Of a DNA stretch of 64,000 bases, positions 19,364 through 27,298 are shown piece by piece. The DNA is taken from contig NZ_CP011868.1 in assembly GCF_001294645.1 (NCBI RefSeq), positions 5,890,001 to 5,954,000 on the forward strand, in the 5' to 3' direction. Within the stretch, counting starts at the first letter, position 1. Every line of letters begins with the position of its first letter. The translations under genes and the position numbers were made by a program. The notes beneath the pieces were generated by a model. It was given only the letters and a program-made list of their open reading frames with translations. It searched no databases and had not been told where the DNA came from. Origin of the DNA: Pseudonocardia sp. HH130629-09 (GTDB taxonomy: Bacteria; Actinomycetota; Actinomycetes; Mycobacteriales; Pseudonocardiaceae).

Positions 19364-20599
19364 TCAGCGGCCGAGTACCGCCGCGAGGTGTGGGTCGGTG
19401 AACCGGCGGTCGGGGTCGAACCGGTCGCGGACGTCCCGGAACGCCTCCCACCCCGGGTAGGCGACGGCGAGCTCGTCCGGTCCCCAGGCGTGCCGGGTGG
19501 TCCAGCACGGCCGCCCGTCGGCGTCCTCGCAGACCGCACCCGCGAGCCGGCGGACCGGCTCCTCCGCGGGTCCGCGGGTCCGCAGCCGCAGGTAGGCGGT
19601 GTCCCGGCCGGACGCCGGGTGCAGCAGGCCGGTCTCGGCCCGGCCGGTGCGCACCCGCACCGGCCGCAGCTCCCGCCCCCGCGCGGCGACGGCAGCCCCC
19701 AGCTCGCGCAGGACGGTCCCGAGGGCAGCACGCGGCACGGCCCACTCGGACAGGTCCGCGTCCCACGGCTGCGGGTCCGGCAGGACCTCGTGCGGCGGCC
19801 CTGCCGTGCCGGGCGCCCAGCGCTGCGGCGGCGGCCACCCGGACCGCAGCCCCACCCCGGAGGACCACCACGACGACGCCAGCCGCGACACCGCCTGTCC
19901 CCAGCCGGCGCGCTCGACCGGACCGGTCGCCTCGGGCTCCGGCTCGGCCCAGCGCAGCACCGCGGACCCGGCGTGCACCGACGGGCCGATCGCGATGTCG
20001 CACTCGGTCCAGGCGTGCTCGACCAGCAGGTCCTCGCCGAGCACCTCGTCGATGCCGACGGCGCGCTCGTGCACCTGCAGCCGGGTGAGCGGGACGGTGC
20101 GGAGTTCCAGCGCAGTCGCGATGCCGAGCGCACCGAGCCCGCAGCGAGCGGCGTCGAGATCGGGCCCGGTGACGTCGCGGACGGTGCCGCGGCCGTCGAC
20201 CAGGCGGACGGCGCGGACCTGGTCGGACAGCGAGCCCTCGGCGTGGGCACCGCCGTACATGCCCAGCCCGGTGGCGCCGCCGATGGTGGCGCGGGGCGCG
20301 TCGGGCACGGTGGCCAGTGCGCGGCCGGCGGCGGCGAGGGCGACGCAGAGGTCCGCGACGGTCTCCCCGGCCCGCACCCGCACGGTGTCCTCGCCGATCT
20401 CGACGACGCCGGTCAGCGCGGACACGTCGAGCAGCACGTCCTCGGTGCGGACGAGGGGTCCCGGGGCGCGCCCACCGGCGCCGGTGGGCCGGACGGTGGC
20501 GCCTCGTTCCGCGGCCCGTCGCACGGCCGTCACGACGCCGGCCTCGTCGAGCGGGCGGTCGGTGCGCCGGGGGCCGGTCGCGGCGGGATCGGTGCTCAT
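19364..20599 (-). CDS. FAD-linked oxidoreductase, aldono-lactone oxidase-like
   Basis: A 411-residue flavoprotein. The FAD-binding type-4 domain covers about residues 20-180, with TGAGGRAPGPL, DVLLDVSAL, and the pyrophosphate loop ATIGGATGLGMYGG. The C-terminal part has the D-arabinono/L-gulono-lactone oxidase ending, with YPGWEAFRDVRDRFDPDRRF. These enzymes oxidise sugar lactones in the cytosol. The His to which FAD is covalently linked in some family members is not obvious here. It converges on the amidohydrolase with 15 bases between stops. The ATG at 20599 is the first in frame, followed by a typical low-complexity start. Confidence 0.85.
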   Translation of the reverse strand: MSTDPAATGPRRTDRPLDEAGVVTAVRRAAERGATVRPTGAGGRAPGPLVRTEDVLLDVSALTGVVEIGEDTVRVRAGETVADLCVALAAAGRALATVPDAPRATIGGATGLGMYGGAHAEGSLSDQVRAVRLVDGRGTVRDVTGPDLDAARCGLGALGIATALELRTVPLTRLQVHERAVGIDEVLGEDLLVEHAWTECDIAIGPSVHAGSAVLRWAEPEPEATGPVERAGWGQAVSRLASSWWSSGVGLRSGWPPPQRWAPGTAGPPHEVLPDPQPWDADLSEWAVPRAALGTVLRELGAAVAARGRELRPVRVRTGRAETGLLHPASGRDTAYLRLRTRGPAEEPVRRLAGAVCEDADGRPCWTTRHAWGPDELAVAYPGWEAFRDVRDRFDPDRRFTDPHLAAVLGR

Positions 20600-20745
20600 C
20601 CCTCGCAGGGTAGAACGCCGGGGGTCACCGTGCGGAACGATTCGTGCACGCGTCGCGGTGCGTCGTACGACCGTCCGGTGGGGCGATGGTGAACGTGGTG
20701 ACGGGTGTGCCGGATGGGACGACGGAACCTGCTGCGAATGCCCCC

Positions 20746-20774
20746 TTGTGACCCGGACGGCCGCCCGATACGGT
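20746..20774 (+). promoter_or_regulatory. Candidate SigA-type promoter
   Basis: TTGTGA and TACGGT with a 17-base spacer match the actinobacterial -35 and TANNNT -10 elements. No coding gene follows on this strand before the hairpin at 20930. Confidence 0.35.
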
Positions 20775-20929
20775 CACACTCCGTGGTGATCATGTCGCCA
20801 CGCGAGTCCGGGACGAGGGTGTCCTGGGCTCGACCCCGTCGTTCTGCCCGGAACCGCGCTCCCCACGGCTCCGGTCGGCTCGACGGCGTCACCGGCGTCG
20901 TGCGCGCCGCGCCGGTGGCCTCAGCACGC

Positions 20930-20981
20930 GCGAGGGCCGGGTCGGTGGTCGGCTCCCTCCGACCATCGCCCCGGCCCTCGC
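20930..20981 (+). terminator. Terminator-like hairpin in the intergenic region
   Basis: GCGAGGGCCGGG at 20930-20941 pairs perfectly with CCCGGCCCTCGC at 20970-20981. The inside is also largely complementary (GGTGGTCGG with CCGACCATC). The bases after it are CTTGCGTTCTG, a weak T-containing tail. It could end either a short plus-strand RNA or the minus-strand gene ending at 21267. Confidence 0.55.
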
Positions 20982-21266
20982 CTTGCGTTCTGACGACCCA
21001 GCTCCCCAGCCGGTCGTCACCTCATCCCGCGGTCCCAAGGTGTGTCCGCGGGATGTTCTGGTGCGTCCTCGGCGCTCCCGGTCCCCACCGGTCCTGCCGT
21101 GCGGCCGCACGCCCGTGGCGTGCGACTACTCCCCGGGACGCGCCGGGGGTGTCGTGGTTGCCTCGCGTGCCGATCCGATCCCGATCCGGTGCCGGACGGC
21201 CGTACCGCGCTGCCCGTACCGGAGGAACGGCCGGGCCGGACGGCCTGCGGTCCGCCGCTCGGCCGC

Positions 21267-21743
21267 TCAGGCCGAGCGGGTCAGCCGGTGCCGCCCGGCA
21301 CCGCCCAGCAGGTCGGCGATCGCCGCCCGGTCCGCGGCACGCTCGATGTCGCGACGGCGGCGCAGCATCGCCATGGCGCCGTCATCCGGTGCGTTCCAGG
21401 CGCTGTCGCCCTGCACCCGGGGCGCGTGGCCGGCCGGCTGCGCCGGGACCGGTGCGGGCTCGGAGTGGAACGCGGCGACCGTGTCGCCGGTCGGCCGGAC
21501 CGCGCCACCGCGGCGGGTCGTGCGGACGGTGTCGCGGTGCACGCGACGCACGGCGTTGCCGGCATCCCCGCTCCGCCGGCCGTCCCGCCAGCCCCCGACC
21601 GTGAGGGCATGGAAGATCGGGGTCTCCTCCTGGATCTCCTCGTGCGACTCGTGCCGGCCGGGGAACGGCCAGCTCTCCTGCGCGGCGCGCCGCGCCCGGA
21701 TCGACGACTCGAGGCCACCCGCAGCGTTGTCGAACTCGTACAC
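21267..21743 (-). CDS. Hypothetical soluble protein
   Basis: A 158-residue hydrophilic protein starting MYEFDNAAGGLESSIRARRA. The start is the GTG at 21743, because a full AGGAGGT ribosome site lies 7 bases before it, one of the best in the window. Parts look disordered and rich in His, Glu and Arg (RHESHEEIQEETPIFHALTV). The C-terminal 40 residues form a basic helix ending DRAAIADLLGGAGRHRL. No membrane segment and no known domain is seen. It stands alone, with more than 500 bases of noncoding DNA upstream. Confidence 0.65.
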   Translation of the reverse strand: MYEFDNAAGGLESSIRARRAAQESWPFPGRHESHEEIQEETPIFHALTVGGWRDGRRSGDAGNAVRRVHRDTVRTTRRGGAVRPTGDTVAAFHSEPAPVPAQPAGHAPRVQGDSAWNAPDDGAMAMLRRRRDIERAADRAAIADLLGGAGRHRLTRSA

Positions 21744-22288
21744 CCGCCGTACCTCCTGCTCGCCTGAGATGTGAGGACCCACGGCCTGGTCCGTATCGCG
21801 TACATCTCGTACCGCCGTTCAGCCCACTCACCCGGTCAACGGGTGACACCTGAGTGGGGAAACGGGGGTGACAGTTCTCGTGGCGAGGTCCCCTCGTACG
21901 AGTGGCACGACTCGTCGGAGACTCCGCGTGTTTTCTACGGAGAGTGTTCATCCGGACTCCTCTTGGAGCAGTCGGTAGCCACGGTCCAGGTTTCAGGGCG
22001 TCGGTGGATGTTGGCGACGGACTCTCGCAATAGGCCCGGTGGCCACGATTCGGCACGTCGCGGCCACCACGCGACGATGAGTGACCATCTCACCACTCCG
22101 TCGTGCCGAGTCCGGTCCGCGGTGTGTCGACTACACGGGTTTAGTTCGACGGAGAGTGACAGAGCGGGCGAGCGCGCTGCTCCGTCCGATCCGATGCTGG
22201 ACCGACCGGGGTGGGGTGCGCGGAGGGCCGGGCCGTCACCGGTGCGTGCACCGAGCCGCACCGGCCGGTCCGCCGTACCGTCCGTGCC
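21744..22288. other. 545-bp noncoding region with nested inverted repeats
   Basis: This divergent spacer separates the gene starting at 21743 from the permease ORF at 22289. It holds nested inverted repeats at 21823-21858 (outer arms CCCACTCA / TGAGTGGG, inner arms TCACCCG / CGGGTGA) and ACGAGT-ACTCGT arms at 21898-21915. It is less GC-rich than neighbouring genes around 21880-22180. TACCGT at 22276-22281, seven bases before the ATG, is the likely -10 of the downstream gene. Confidence 0.45.
21823..21858. repeat. Nested inverted repeat
   Basis: CCCACTCA at 21823-21830 pairs with TGAGTGGG at 21851-21858. Within it TCACCCG at 21828-21834 pairs with CGGGTGA at 21840-21846. The two hairpins share bases and cannot both form fully, so this could be an operator or a switching leader for the gene at 21743. 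Confidence 0.45.
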
Positions 22289-25200
22289 ATGACGGAGCGG
22301 ACCGGGCGGCCCGCCGCTCCTGCCGGGCGCGGTATCCCACGCCCACGGCACGACGACGACCCTGCCCATCGCGCACCTCACGACGACACCGTGGACCTCC
22401 AGGGTCCCGGTGCGTCCCGGACCCACGACGCCACGGCCCACTCCGACGACACGCACCCCGACGACACCGCCGAGCACCACCGCGCCGCCCTCTCCGACTC
22501 CGGGGCCGGGTCGCACCTCGCGGACCCGGTGGCGCGGGCCGCCGGACCACGCCACCGCCCCACGCCGCCGGCGGAGATCCCGCGCCCGCTGCGGATCGCC
22601 TCCGAGGCCGTCGCCCGGATGCTCGTCATCGCCGCCGGGCTCGCGCTGCTGGTGTTCCTGGTGATCGAGCTGCGGGTGATCGTCGTCCCGATGGCGATCG
22701 CGGTGCTGCTGACCGCGCTGCTCGCCCCGCTGGTCCGGTGGCTGCACGAACGGCGGGTGCCCCGCGGCATCGCGACGGCGCTGGTCATGGTCGGCGGCCT
22801 GGCCGCGCTCGGCGGGCTGCTGACCGCCGTCGTCAGCACCCTGGTCGACGGCACCGCGCAGGTCGTCGCGGAGGTCACCGACAACGTCGGCTCCCTGCAG
22901 GGGCTCGCCGACGCGACGCCGTTCCGGATCGACGTCGGCGTGCTCGGCGACCAGGTGCTGCAGGCGGTGCGCGACAACCAGCAGACGCTGACCTCCGGCG
23001 CGGTGACGACCGCCGCGACCGTCGGGGAGATCCTCGCCGGGTTCGCGCTCTGCCTGTTCGCGCTGATCTTCATGCTCTACGACGGCCGCCGCATCTGGGG
23101 CTTCGTCCGGCTGCTCGCCCCGCGGGCCCGCCGGTCGCGGGTCGACGTCGCCGCCCGGCGGGGGTTCGCCTCGCTCGTCGGCTACGTGCGGGCGACGGTG
23201 CTGGTCGCCGTCGTCGACGCCCTCGGGATCGGCCTGGGCCTGTGGGCGACGGGGGTGCCGTTCGTGCTGCCGCTGGCCGCGCTGGTGTTCCTCGGCGCGT
23301 TCGTGCCGGTCATCGGGGCGGTGCTGACCGGCGCCGTCGCCGTGCTGGTCGCGCTGGCGACCGAGGGACCGGTGACCGCATTGATCGTGCTCGGTGTCGT
23401 GCTGGCCGTGCAGCAGCTGGAGAGCCACGTGCTGCAGCCGCTGCTGATGGGCCGGGCGGTCCGTCTGCACCCGCTGGCGGTGGCGCTCGGCGTCGCGGTC
23501 GGGGTGGTCGTCGCCGGGATCGCCGGCGCGCTGCTCGCCGTCCCGCTGCTGGCCGTGCTCACCGCCGCGGTGCGGTCCCTGGTCGCGTCGCGCGAGGTCG
23601 CGCCGCGGGCAGTGGATCCGTTGCGCCCCCGCGAGGCGAACCCACCGCCCGCCCTGCCCGGCTGTGCGGCACGCCCTGCCGCACAGGGCCTGCGGTGGGA
23701 CGATCGCGACGTGCGTTATCTCGTGACGGGTGCGACCGGCTACATCGGTGGGCGGCTCGCGCCCCGGCTGCTGGGCCGCGGTCCCGAGCCCGACCTCGTC
23801 CCGGACCCGTCCGCGGGCCCGGTCCACGTGCGCTGCCTGGTCCGCAACCCGGACAAGCTCGCCGACGTGCCGTGGGCCGCCGACGCGGAGATCGTGCAGG
23901 GCGACCTGCTCGACCCGGGCAGCGTCCGCGCGGCCTGCGAGGACGTCGACGTCGTCTACTTCCTCGTGCACTCGCTGTCGGACTCCGACTTCGCCGCGAC
24001 CGACCGGCGCGCCGCGCTCATCCTCGGTGAGGCGGCGCGGGCGGCCGGGGTGCGACGGATCGTCTACCTGGGCGGCCTGCACCCGGACACGCCGCCCGGC
24101 GGGCTGTCGGCGCACCTGGCGTCGCGGGTGGAGGTCGGCGAGACGCTGCTGCGCTCCGGGGTACCGACGGTCGTGCTGCAGGCCGCGGTGATCCTCGGCT
24201 CCGGGTCGGCCAGTTTCGAGATGCTGCGCTACCTCACCGAACGACTGCCGCTGATGATCACGCCGCGCTGGGTGCGGAACCAGATCCAGCCGATCGCGGT
24301 GCGCGACGTGCTGCGGTACCTCGTCCGGGTCGCCGAGATCGACGCCCCGGACGCCGAGCTGAACCGCACGTTCGACATCGGCGGCCCGGAGATCCTCACC
24401 TACTACGACATGATGCAGCGCTACGCCCGCGTCGCCGGGTTGCCGCGACGCCGGGTGGTCCCGGTGCCGGTGCTGACGCCGTCGCTGTCGGCGCACTGGA
24501 TCAACATCGTCACCCCCGTGCCGAAGTCGATCGCCACACCGCTCATCGAGTCGCTGGTGCACGAGGTCGTCTGCACCGAGAACGACCTCAAGGGCTGGGT
24601 GCCGGACCCGCCGGAGGGCCTGATCGGCTACGACCGGGCCGTCGAGCTGGCCCTGTCCCGCATCACCGACGGCGAGGTGGAGACCCGCTGGTCCGGCGCG
24701 ACCGTGGAGAACGTTCCGTCCGACCCGCTGCCGAGCGACCCGGACTGGGCCGGCGGCGACGTCTACCTCGACGAGCGCGAGCAGCCCTGCAACGCGACCC
24801 CGGAACGGCTGTGGACGGTCATCGAGGGCATCGGCGGCGAGCGCGGCTGGTACTCGTTCCCGCTGGCCTGGTCGGTGCGCGGCTGGATGGACCGCGCGGT
24901 CGGCGGTGTCGGGCTGTCCCGCGGCCGTCGCGACCCGCACGACCTGCGCACCGGCGACGCGCTGGACTGGTGGCGGGTGGAACGGATGATCGAGCCCGGC
25001 GGGCCCCGCCCGGCCGGCAGCGACTGCGGTCCCGAGGAGGGGCTGCTGCGGCTGCGCGCGGAGATGAAGGTGCCCGGCCGGGCCTGGCTGGAGATGTCGG
25101 TGCGCCCGCGTCCGGGCGGGTCGATCTACCACCAGCGCGCGGTGTTCATCCCGCACGGCCTGGCCGGCTACCTGTACTGGTGGTCGGTCGCGCCGTTCCA

Positions 25201-25330
25201 CGGGATCGTGTTCGGCGGGATGGTCCGCAACATCACCCGCACCGCCGAGCGCGACGACGACGGCCCCGCCCCGGCGAGCCGCCGTCCGGCCTGGCTGCGG
25301 TCCCGCCCGCAGCGCGACCGGGCGGCCTGA
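22289..25330 (+). CDS. AI-2E family permease fused in frame to SDR/DUF2867 protein
   Basis: One uninterrupted 1013-residue frame. Residues 1-100 are polar. Residues 105-430 form an AI-2E/TqsA-type permease with about eight hydrophobic segments, ending at a junction near residue 470. From residue 475 a second protein begins, RYLVTGATGYIGGRLAPRLL, an NAD(P)-binding SDR of the type followed by a DUF2867 domain (PGRAWLEMSVRPRPGG, GYLYWWSVAPFHGIVFGGM). SDR-DUF2867 proteins normally stand alone, and GTG at 23711 would give a 539-residue one. A perfect 10-bp hairpin lies at the junction. I read this as two former genes now joined, or as one frame with an internal start. TACCGT 7 bases before the ATG suggests a leaderless mRNA. 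Confidence 0.75.
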   Translation: MTERTGRPAAPAGRGIPRPRHDDDPAHRAPHDDTVDLQGPGASRTHDATAHSDDTHPDDTAEHHRAALSDSGAGSHLADPVARAAGPRHRPTPPAEIPRPLRIASEAVARMLVIAAGLALLVFLVIELRVIVVPMAIAVLLTALLAPLVRWLHERRVPRGIATALVMVGGLAALGGLLTAVVSTLVDGTAQVVAEVTDNVGSLQGLADATPFRIDVGVLGDQVLQAVRDNQQTLTSGAVTTAATVGEILAGFALCLFALIFMLYDGRRIWGFVRLLAPRARRSRVDVAARRGFASLVGYVRATVLVAVVDALGIGLGLWATGVPFVLPLAALVFLGAFVPVIGAVLTGAVAVLVALATEGPVTALIVLGVVLAVQQLESHVLQPLLMGRAVRLHPLAVALGVAVGVVVAGIAGALLAVPLLAVLTAAVRSLVASREVAPRAVDPLRPREANPPPALPGCAARPAAQGLRWDDRDVRYLVTGATGYIGGRLAPRLLGRGPEPDLVPDPSAGPVHVRCLVRNPDKLADVPWAADAEIVQGDLLDPGSVRAACEDVDVVYFLVHSLSDSDFAATDRRAALILGEAARAAGVRRIVYLGGLHPDTPPGGLSAHLASRVEVGETLLRSGVPTVVLQAAVILGSGSASFEMLRYLTERLPLMITPRWVRNQIQPIAVRDVLRYLVRVAEIDAPDAELNRTFDIGGPEILTYYDMMQRYARVAGLPRRRVVPVPVLTPSLSAHWINIVTPVPKSIATPLIESLVHEVVCTENDLKGWVPDPPEGLIGYDRAVELALSRITDGEVETRWSGATVENVPSDPLPSDPDWAGGDVYLDEREQPCNATPERLWTVIEGIGGERGWYSFPLAWSVRGWMDRAVGGVGLSRGRRDPHDLRTGDALDWWRVERMIEPGGPRPAGSDCGPEEGLLRLRAEMKVPGRAWLEMSVRPRPGGSIYHQRAVFIPHGLAGYLYWWSVAPFHGIVFGGMVRNITRTAERDDDGPAPASRRPAWLRSRPQRDRAA
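23662..23686 (+). terminator. Terminator-like hairpin inside the fused ORF
   Basis: CTGTGCGGCA and TGCCGCACAG form a perfect 10-bp stem with a 5-base loop, 25 bases before the GTG that would start a separate SDR protein. It sits exactly between the two domains. Confidence 0.6.
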
Positions 25331-25341
25331 CCCGCTCCGGT

Positions 25342-25368
25342 CCGGGGCCCCGACGCCGCCGGCCCCGG
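25342..25368 (+). terminator. Hairpin after the permease-SDR ORF
   Basis: CCGGGGCC and GGCCCCGG form an 8-bp stem 12 bases after the stop codon. The region is followed by more self-complementary CCGGTCCGGACCGG sequence. It probably ends the plus-strand transcript before the convergent regulator gene. Confidence 0.5.
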
Positions 25369-25423
25369 TCCGGACCGGACCGGTTCGGCCCCGGGAGGCG
25401 ATTGTCGGCCGCACTCACTCCGT

Positions 25424-25492
25424 AGGGCGGTGTCGGCCGCGGTCGGGACCCGGGAGGGCGGTGTCAGCCGCGGTCGGGGCTCTGGAGGGCGG
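25424..25492. repeat. 31-bp tandem repeat across the BlaI-type gene stop codon
   Basis: Two adjacent 31-base units, at 25424-25454 and 25455-25485, match at 27 of 31 positions, and a partial third copy (AGGGCGG) follows. The second unit contains the stop codon of the regulator gene, read on the minus strand. In the first unit the same position is TCG instead of TCA. Confidence 0.6.
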
Positions 25493-25862
25493 CGCGCAGC
25501 ACGGCGGACTCGCGCTCGGTCACCGAGCGCGCGAAGTGCAGGAGGACCGCCTCGGTGTCGCCCGGACCGTCGAGCAGGTCGCGCAGGGCACGCGCGGTCT
25601 CCTCCTCGCGGCTCGCGGCCGACGTGTAGAGGTAGGCGCGACCCTCCAGCTCACGCCGCACGCAGCCCTTGCGGTGCAGGTTGTCGAGCACCGTCATGAC
25701 GGTCGTGTAAGCCAGCGGGCGGGCCGGGGCCAGACGGGCGCGGACGTCGCGCACCCGGCACGGGCCCACACCGCTCCGCAACACGTCCATCACGGCGGCC
25801 TCGAACTCGCCGAGTCGACCCGCATGTCGCCTCCCCGATCCGAGGGTAACCGCAACCCCCAT
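25464..25862 (-). CDS. BlaI/MecI/CopY family transcriptional regulator
   Basis: A 132-residue winged-helix regulator. LGEFEAAVMDVLRSGVGPCRVRDVRARL is split by the helix-turn-helix start, followed by YTTVMTVLDNLHRKG, the BlaI recognition-helix signature. The wing ELEGRAYLYTSAASREE and a short dimerisation tail complete it. BlaI proteins repress beta-lactamase or stress genes and are usually paired with an M56/BlaR1 metalloprotease gene. No such gene is adjacent here, so this is an orphan or its partner lies elsewhere. The ATG at 25862 follows GGGGGAG. A 31-bp tandem repeat covers its 3' end. Confidence 0.88.
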   Translation of the reverse strand: MGVAVTLGSGRRHAGRLGEFEAAVMDVLRSGVGPCRVRDVRARLAPARPLAYTTVMTVLDNLHRKGCVRRELEGRAYLYTSAASREEETARALRDLLDGPGDTEAVLLHFARSVTERESAVLRAALQSPDRG

Positions 25863-26208
25863 GCTCCCCCGATCGGTGACCGCGCCTCGGCGGTCGGACG
25901 CTGTGTACCCGGGTCCACCCCCGCGTACACGGCGCGGCCCCGGGTCGAGCACGACCGTGCCCGCGCACCACAACGGACATGGCACCACGTACCCCGCGGC
26001 GGGTCCTCGATCGGCACATTCGCTCGTCGTGGGCGTACCGGTCGCCGTGACAGGATCGGCGCCCGACTGCCCGCTGTGCACTCGATCGGAGCAACGCGGA
26101 CTCGCGCTGCGTCACCGGGACCGGGGCCGCTCGTTGTCACCTCCGGTACCGCAACCGCAGCCCACCGTGCGCCCGTCGCACGCGGTGACCGGACCCGAAG
26201 GAGGTCGA
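25863..26208. other. Divergent promoter region of the BlaI-type and RmlC-like genes
   Basis: These 346 bases separate two divergent start codons. There is a GC-rich part with GTACCCGGG-type sequence near 25905 and a run of TACCGGT-type words near 26036 and 26143. I see no clear dyad of the BlaI type (TACA-N-TGTA), though autoregulation would be expected here. No ORF looks coding. Confidence 0.35.
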
Positions 26209-26727
26209 GTGGACGTCGTACGGACCGTGGTGCCCGGCGCACTGCTGCTCGACCCGACCGCGACAGGCGCCTCCGGACCGGACCTCGCCCCCTTCACCGT
26301 GCGACGACGGCGCCGCCCGGCCCACGACGCCGTGCTCGGCCTCTTCGGCCACCCCGGCGACGCGATGCTGCTCGGCGTCCCCCGCGGCAGCGGCTACGCC
26401 GTCGTCATCGACGCCCGGCCGGACGGCGGCACCTTCGGCCGGCTCGCCGTCGCCCTGATCGAGGGCCCGCAGCGGCTGCTCGTCCCGCCGGGCTGCCTCT
26501 ACGGCGTCCAGTCCGTCGCGAGCGGGACCGTCGTCGAGCTCCGCAGTGTCACCCGGCTCCCGCGGCGGGAGCGCTTCGACGTCGACCCGGACGACCCGGA
26601 CCTCGCGGTCCGCTGGCTGCGCCCCCGCCCGTCCCGGACACCGGGAACCGCACGGTCCTGGGCCGCCCTGATCGCCCGCCTCGGCGCCCCCGCAGGCCCC
26701 CGCCGGGACCGCGTCTCCCTCTGGTGA
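26209..26727 (+). CDS. RmlC-like cupin, probably non-catalytic 3,5-epimerase relative
   Basis: A 172-residue protein. The GTG at 26209 has the strong ribosome site AAGGAGG. The order of motifs follows dTDP-4-keto-sugar 3,5-epimerases: VLGLFGHPGD in place of the RGLHYQ loop, then YAVVIDARPDGGTFGRLAVAL, LLVPPGCLYGVQSV and DPDDPDLAVRW. Real epimerases carry a catalytic His in the first motif and a Tyr later. Here the His position reads Phe and the Tyr is not seen. I infer a cupin that keeps the fold and binds a sugar or nucleotide without epimerising it. No rhamnose genes are nearby. Confidence 0.65.
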   Translation: MDVVRTVVPGALLLDPTATGASGPDLAPFTVRRRRRPAHDAVLGLFGHPGDAMLLGVPRGSGYAVVIDARPDGGTFGRLAVALIEGPQRLLVPPGCLYGVQSVASGTVVELRSVTRLPRRERFDVDPDDPDLAVRWLRPRPSRTPGTARSWAALIARLGAPAGPRRDRVSLW

Positions 26728-26898
26728 CCCCGGGCGCCGCCCCCCGGTGTGAGGACGGGCGCATGTGAGCCGGTCGGCCCGGTCGCCGAGATCACGAATC
26801 GGTCACGTAACGTCGGTACCAGGCCGGATCGACGACGCCCCGTGCCGGACGGCGGCACGACCGTGTCTGCCGGGACACGGACGCGAGGGGTTGTCGGG

Positions 26899-27237
26899 GT
26901 GCTGAGCGAGCGTGAGAATCGTCGGCTGCAGGAGATCGAGGTGCAGCTGCGCCGGACCGACCCGCGACTGGTCCGCCGGTTCTCCGCGCTGAACACCGCG
27001 CTGCACGCCCCGGCCCGGCACGGCGGACGGCTGCTCGCCGGGTTCGCCCGCGACCAGCGCACCGTGCACGGCTCGGGGCCGTTCCCGACGATGCTGCTGG
27101 GGGTCGCGCTGGTCGTGCTGCTGCTGGGCGCCGTGCTGGTGAGTGTGCCGGTCGTCGTCGCGGGGATCATCGTGGCCGCCCTCGCGCTGGCCGTCGCGGC
27201 CACCACTGGTCCGCAGGCGCGGCCCGGCACCACCTGA
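26899..27237 (+). CDS. DUF3040 small membrane protein
   Basis: A 112-residue protein starting MLSERENRRLQEIEVQLRR, the standard start of the actinobacterial DUF3040 family. An amphipathic N-terminal helix with a D-P-x-L pair (TDPRLVRRF) is followed by two hydrophobic segments at about 63-83 and 84-103. Its function is unknown; members sit in the cytoplasmic membrane and are often near division or envelope genes. The GTG at 26899 follows GAGGGG. The gene converges with dnaB, separated by a compact hairpin. Confidence 0.85.
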   Translation: MLSERENRRLQEIEVQLRRTDPRLVRRFSALNTALHAPARHGGRLLAGFARDQRTVHGSGPFPTMLLGVALVVLLLGAVLVSVPVVVAGIIVAALALAVAATTGPQARPGTT

Positions 27238-27270
27238 CCGGCCCACCCGCACGCCGGCACGCACCGGGCC

Positions 27271-27291
27271 CGGGACGCACGCCGCGTCCCG
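27271..27291. terminator. Bidirectional hairpin between DUF3040 and dnaB
   Basis: CGGGACGC and GCGTCCCG form a perfect 8-bp stem with a 5-base loop in the 61-base gap between two convergent stop codons. It could end both transcripts. Confidence 0.6.
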
Positions 27292-27298
27292 CCCGGCC

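Larger units (their letters stand above)
20600..21266. other. 667-bp intergenic region with a promoter-hairpin pair
   Basis: No ORF here is convincing. On the plus strand TTGTGA at 20746-20751 and TACGGT at 20769-20774 are spaced 17 bases, as in a vegetative promoter. About 150 bases further a strong hairpin occurs at 20930-20981. Together they could make a short non-coding RNA. The rest is the leader of the minus-strand flavoprotein and the 3' side of the gene ending at 21267. Confidence 0.4.

Noticed and set aside
20930..20981. 6C RNA family hairpin
   Set aside because: The loops lack the C-runs that define that RNA; the simpler reading is a terminator-like stem.
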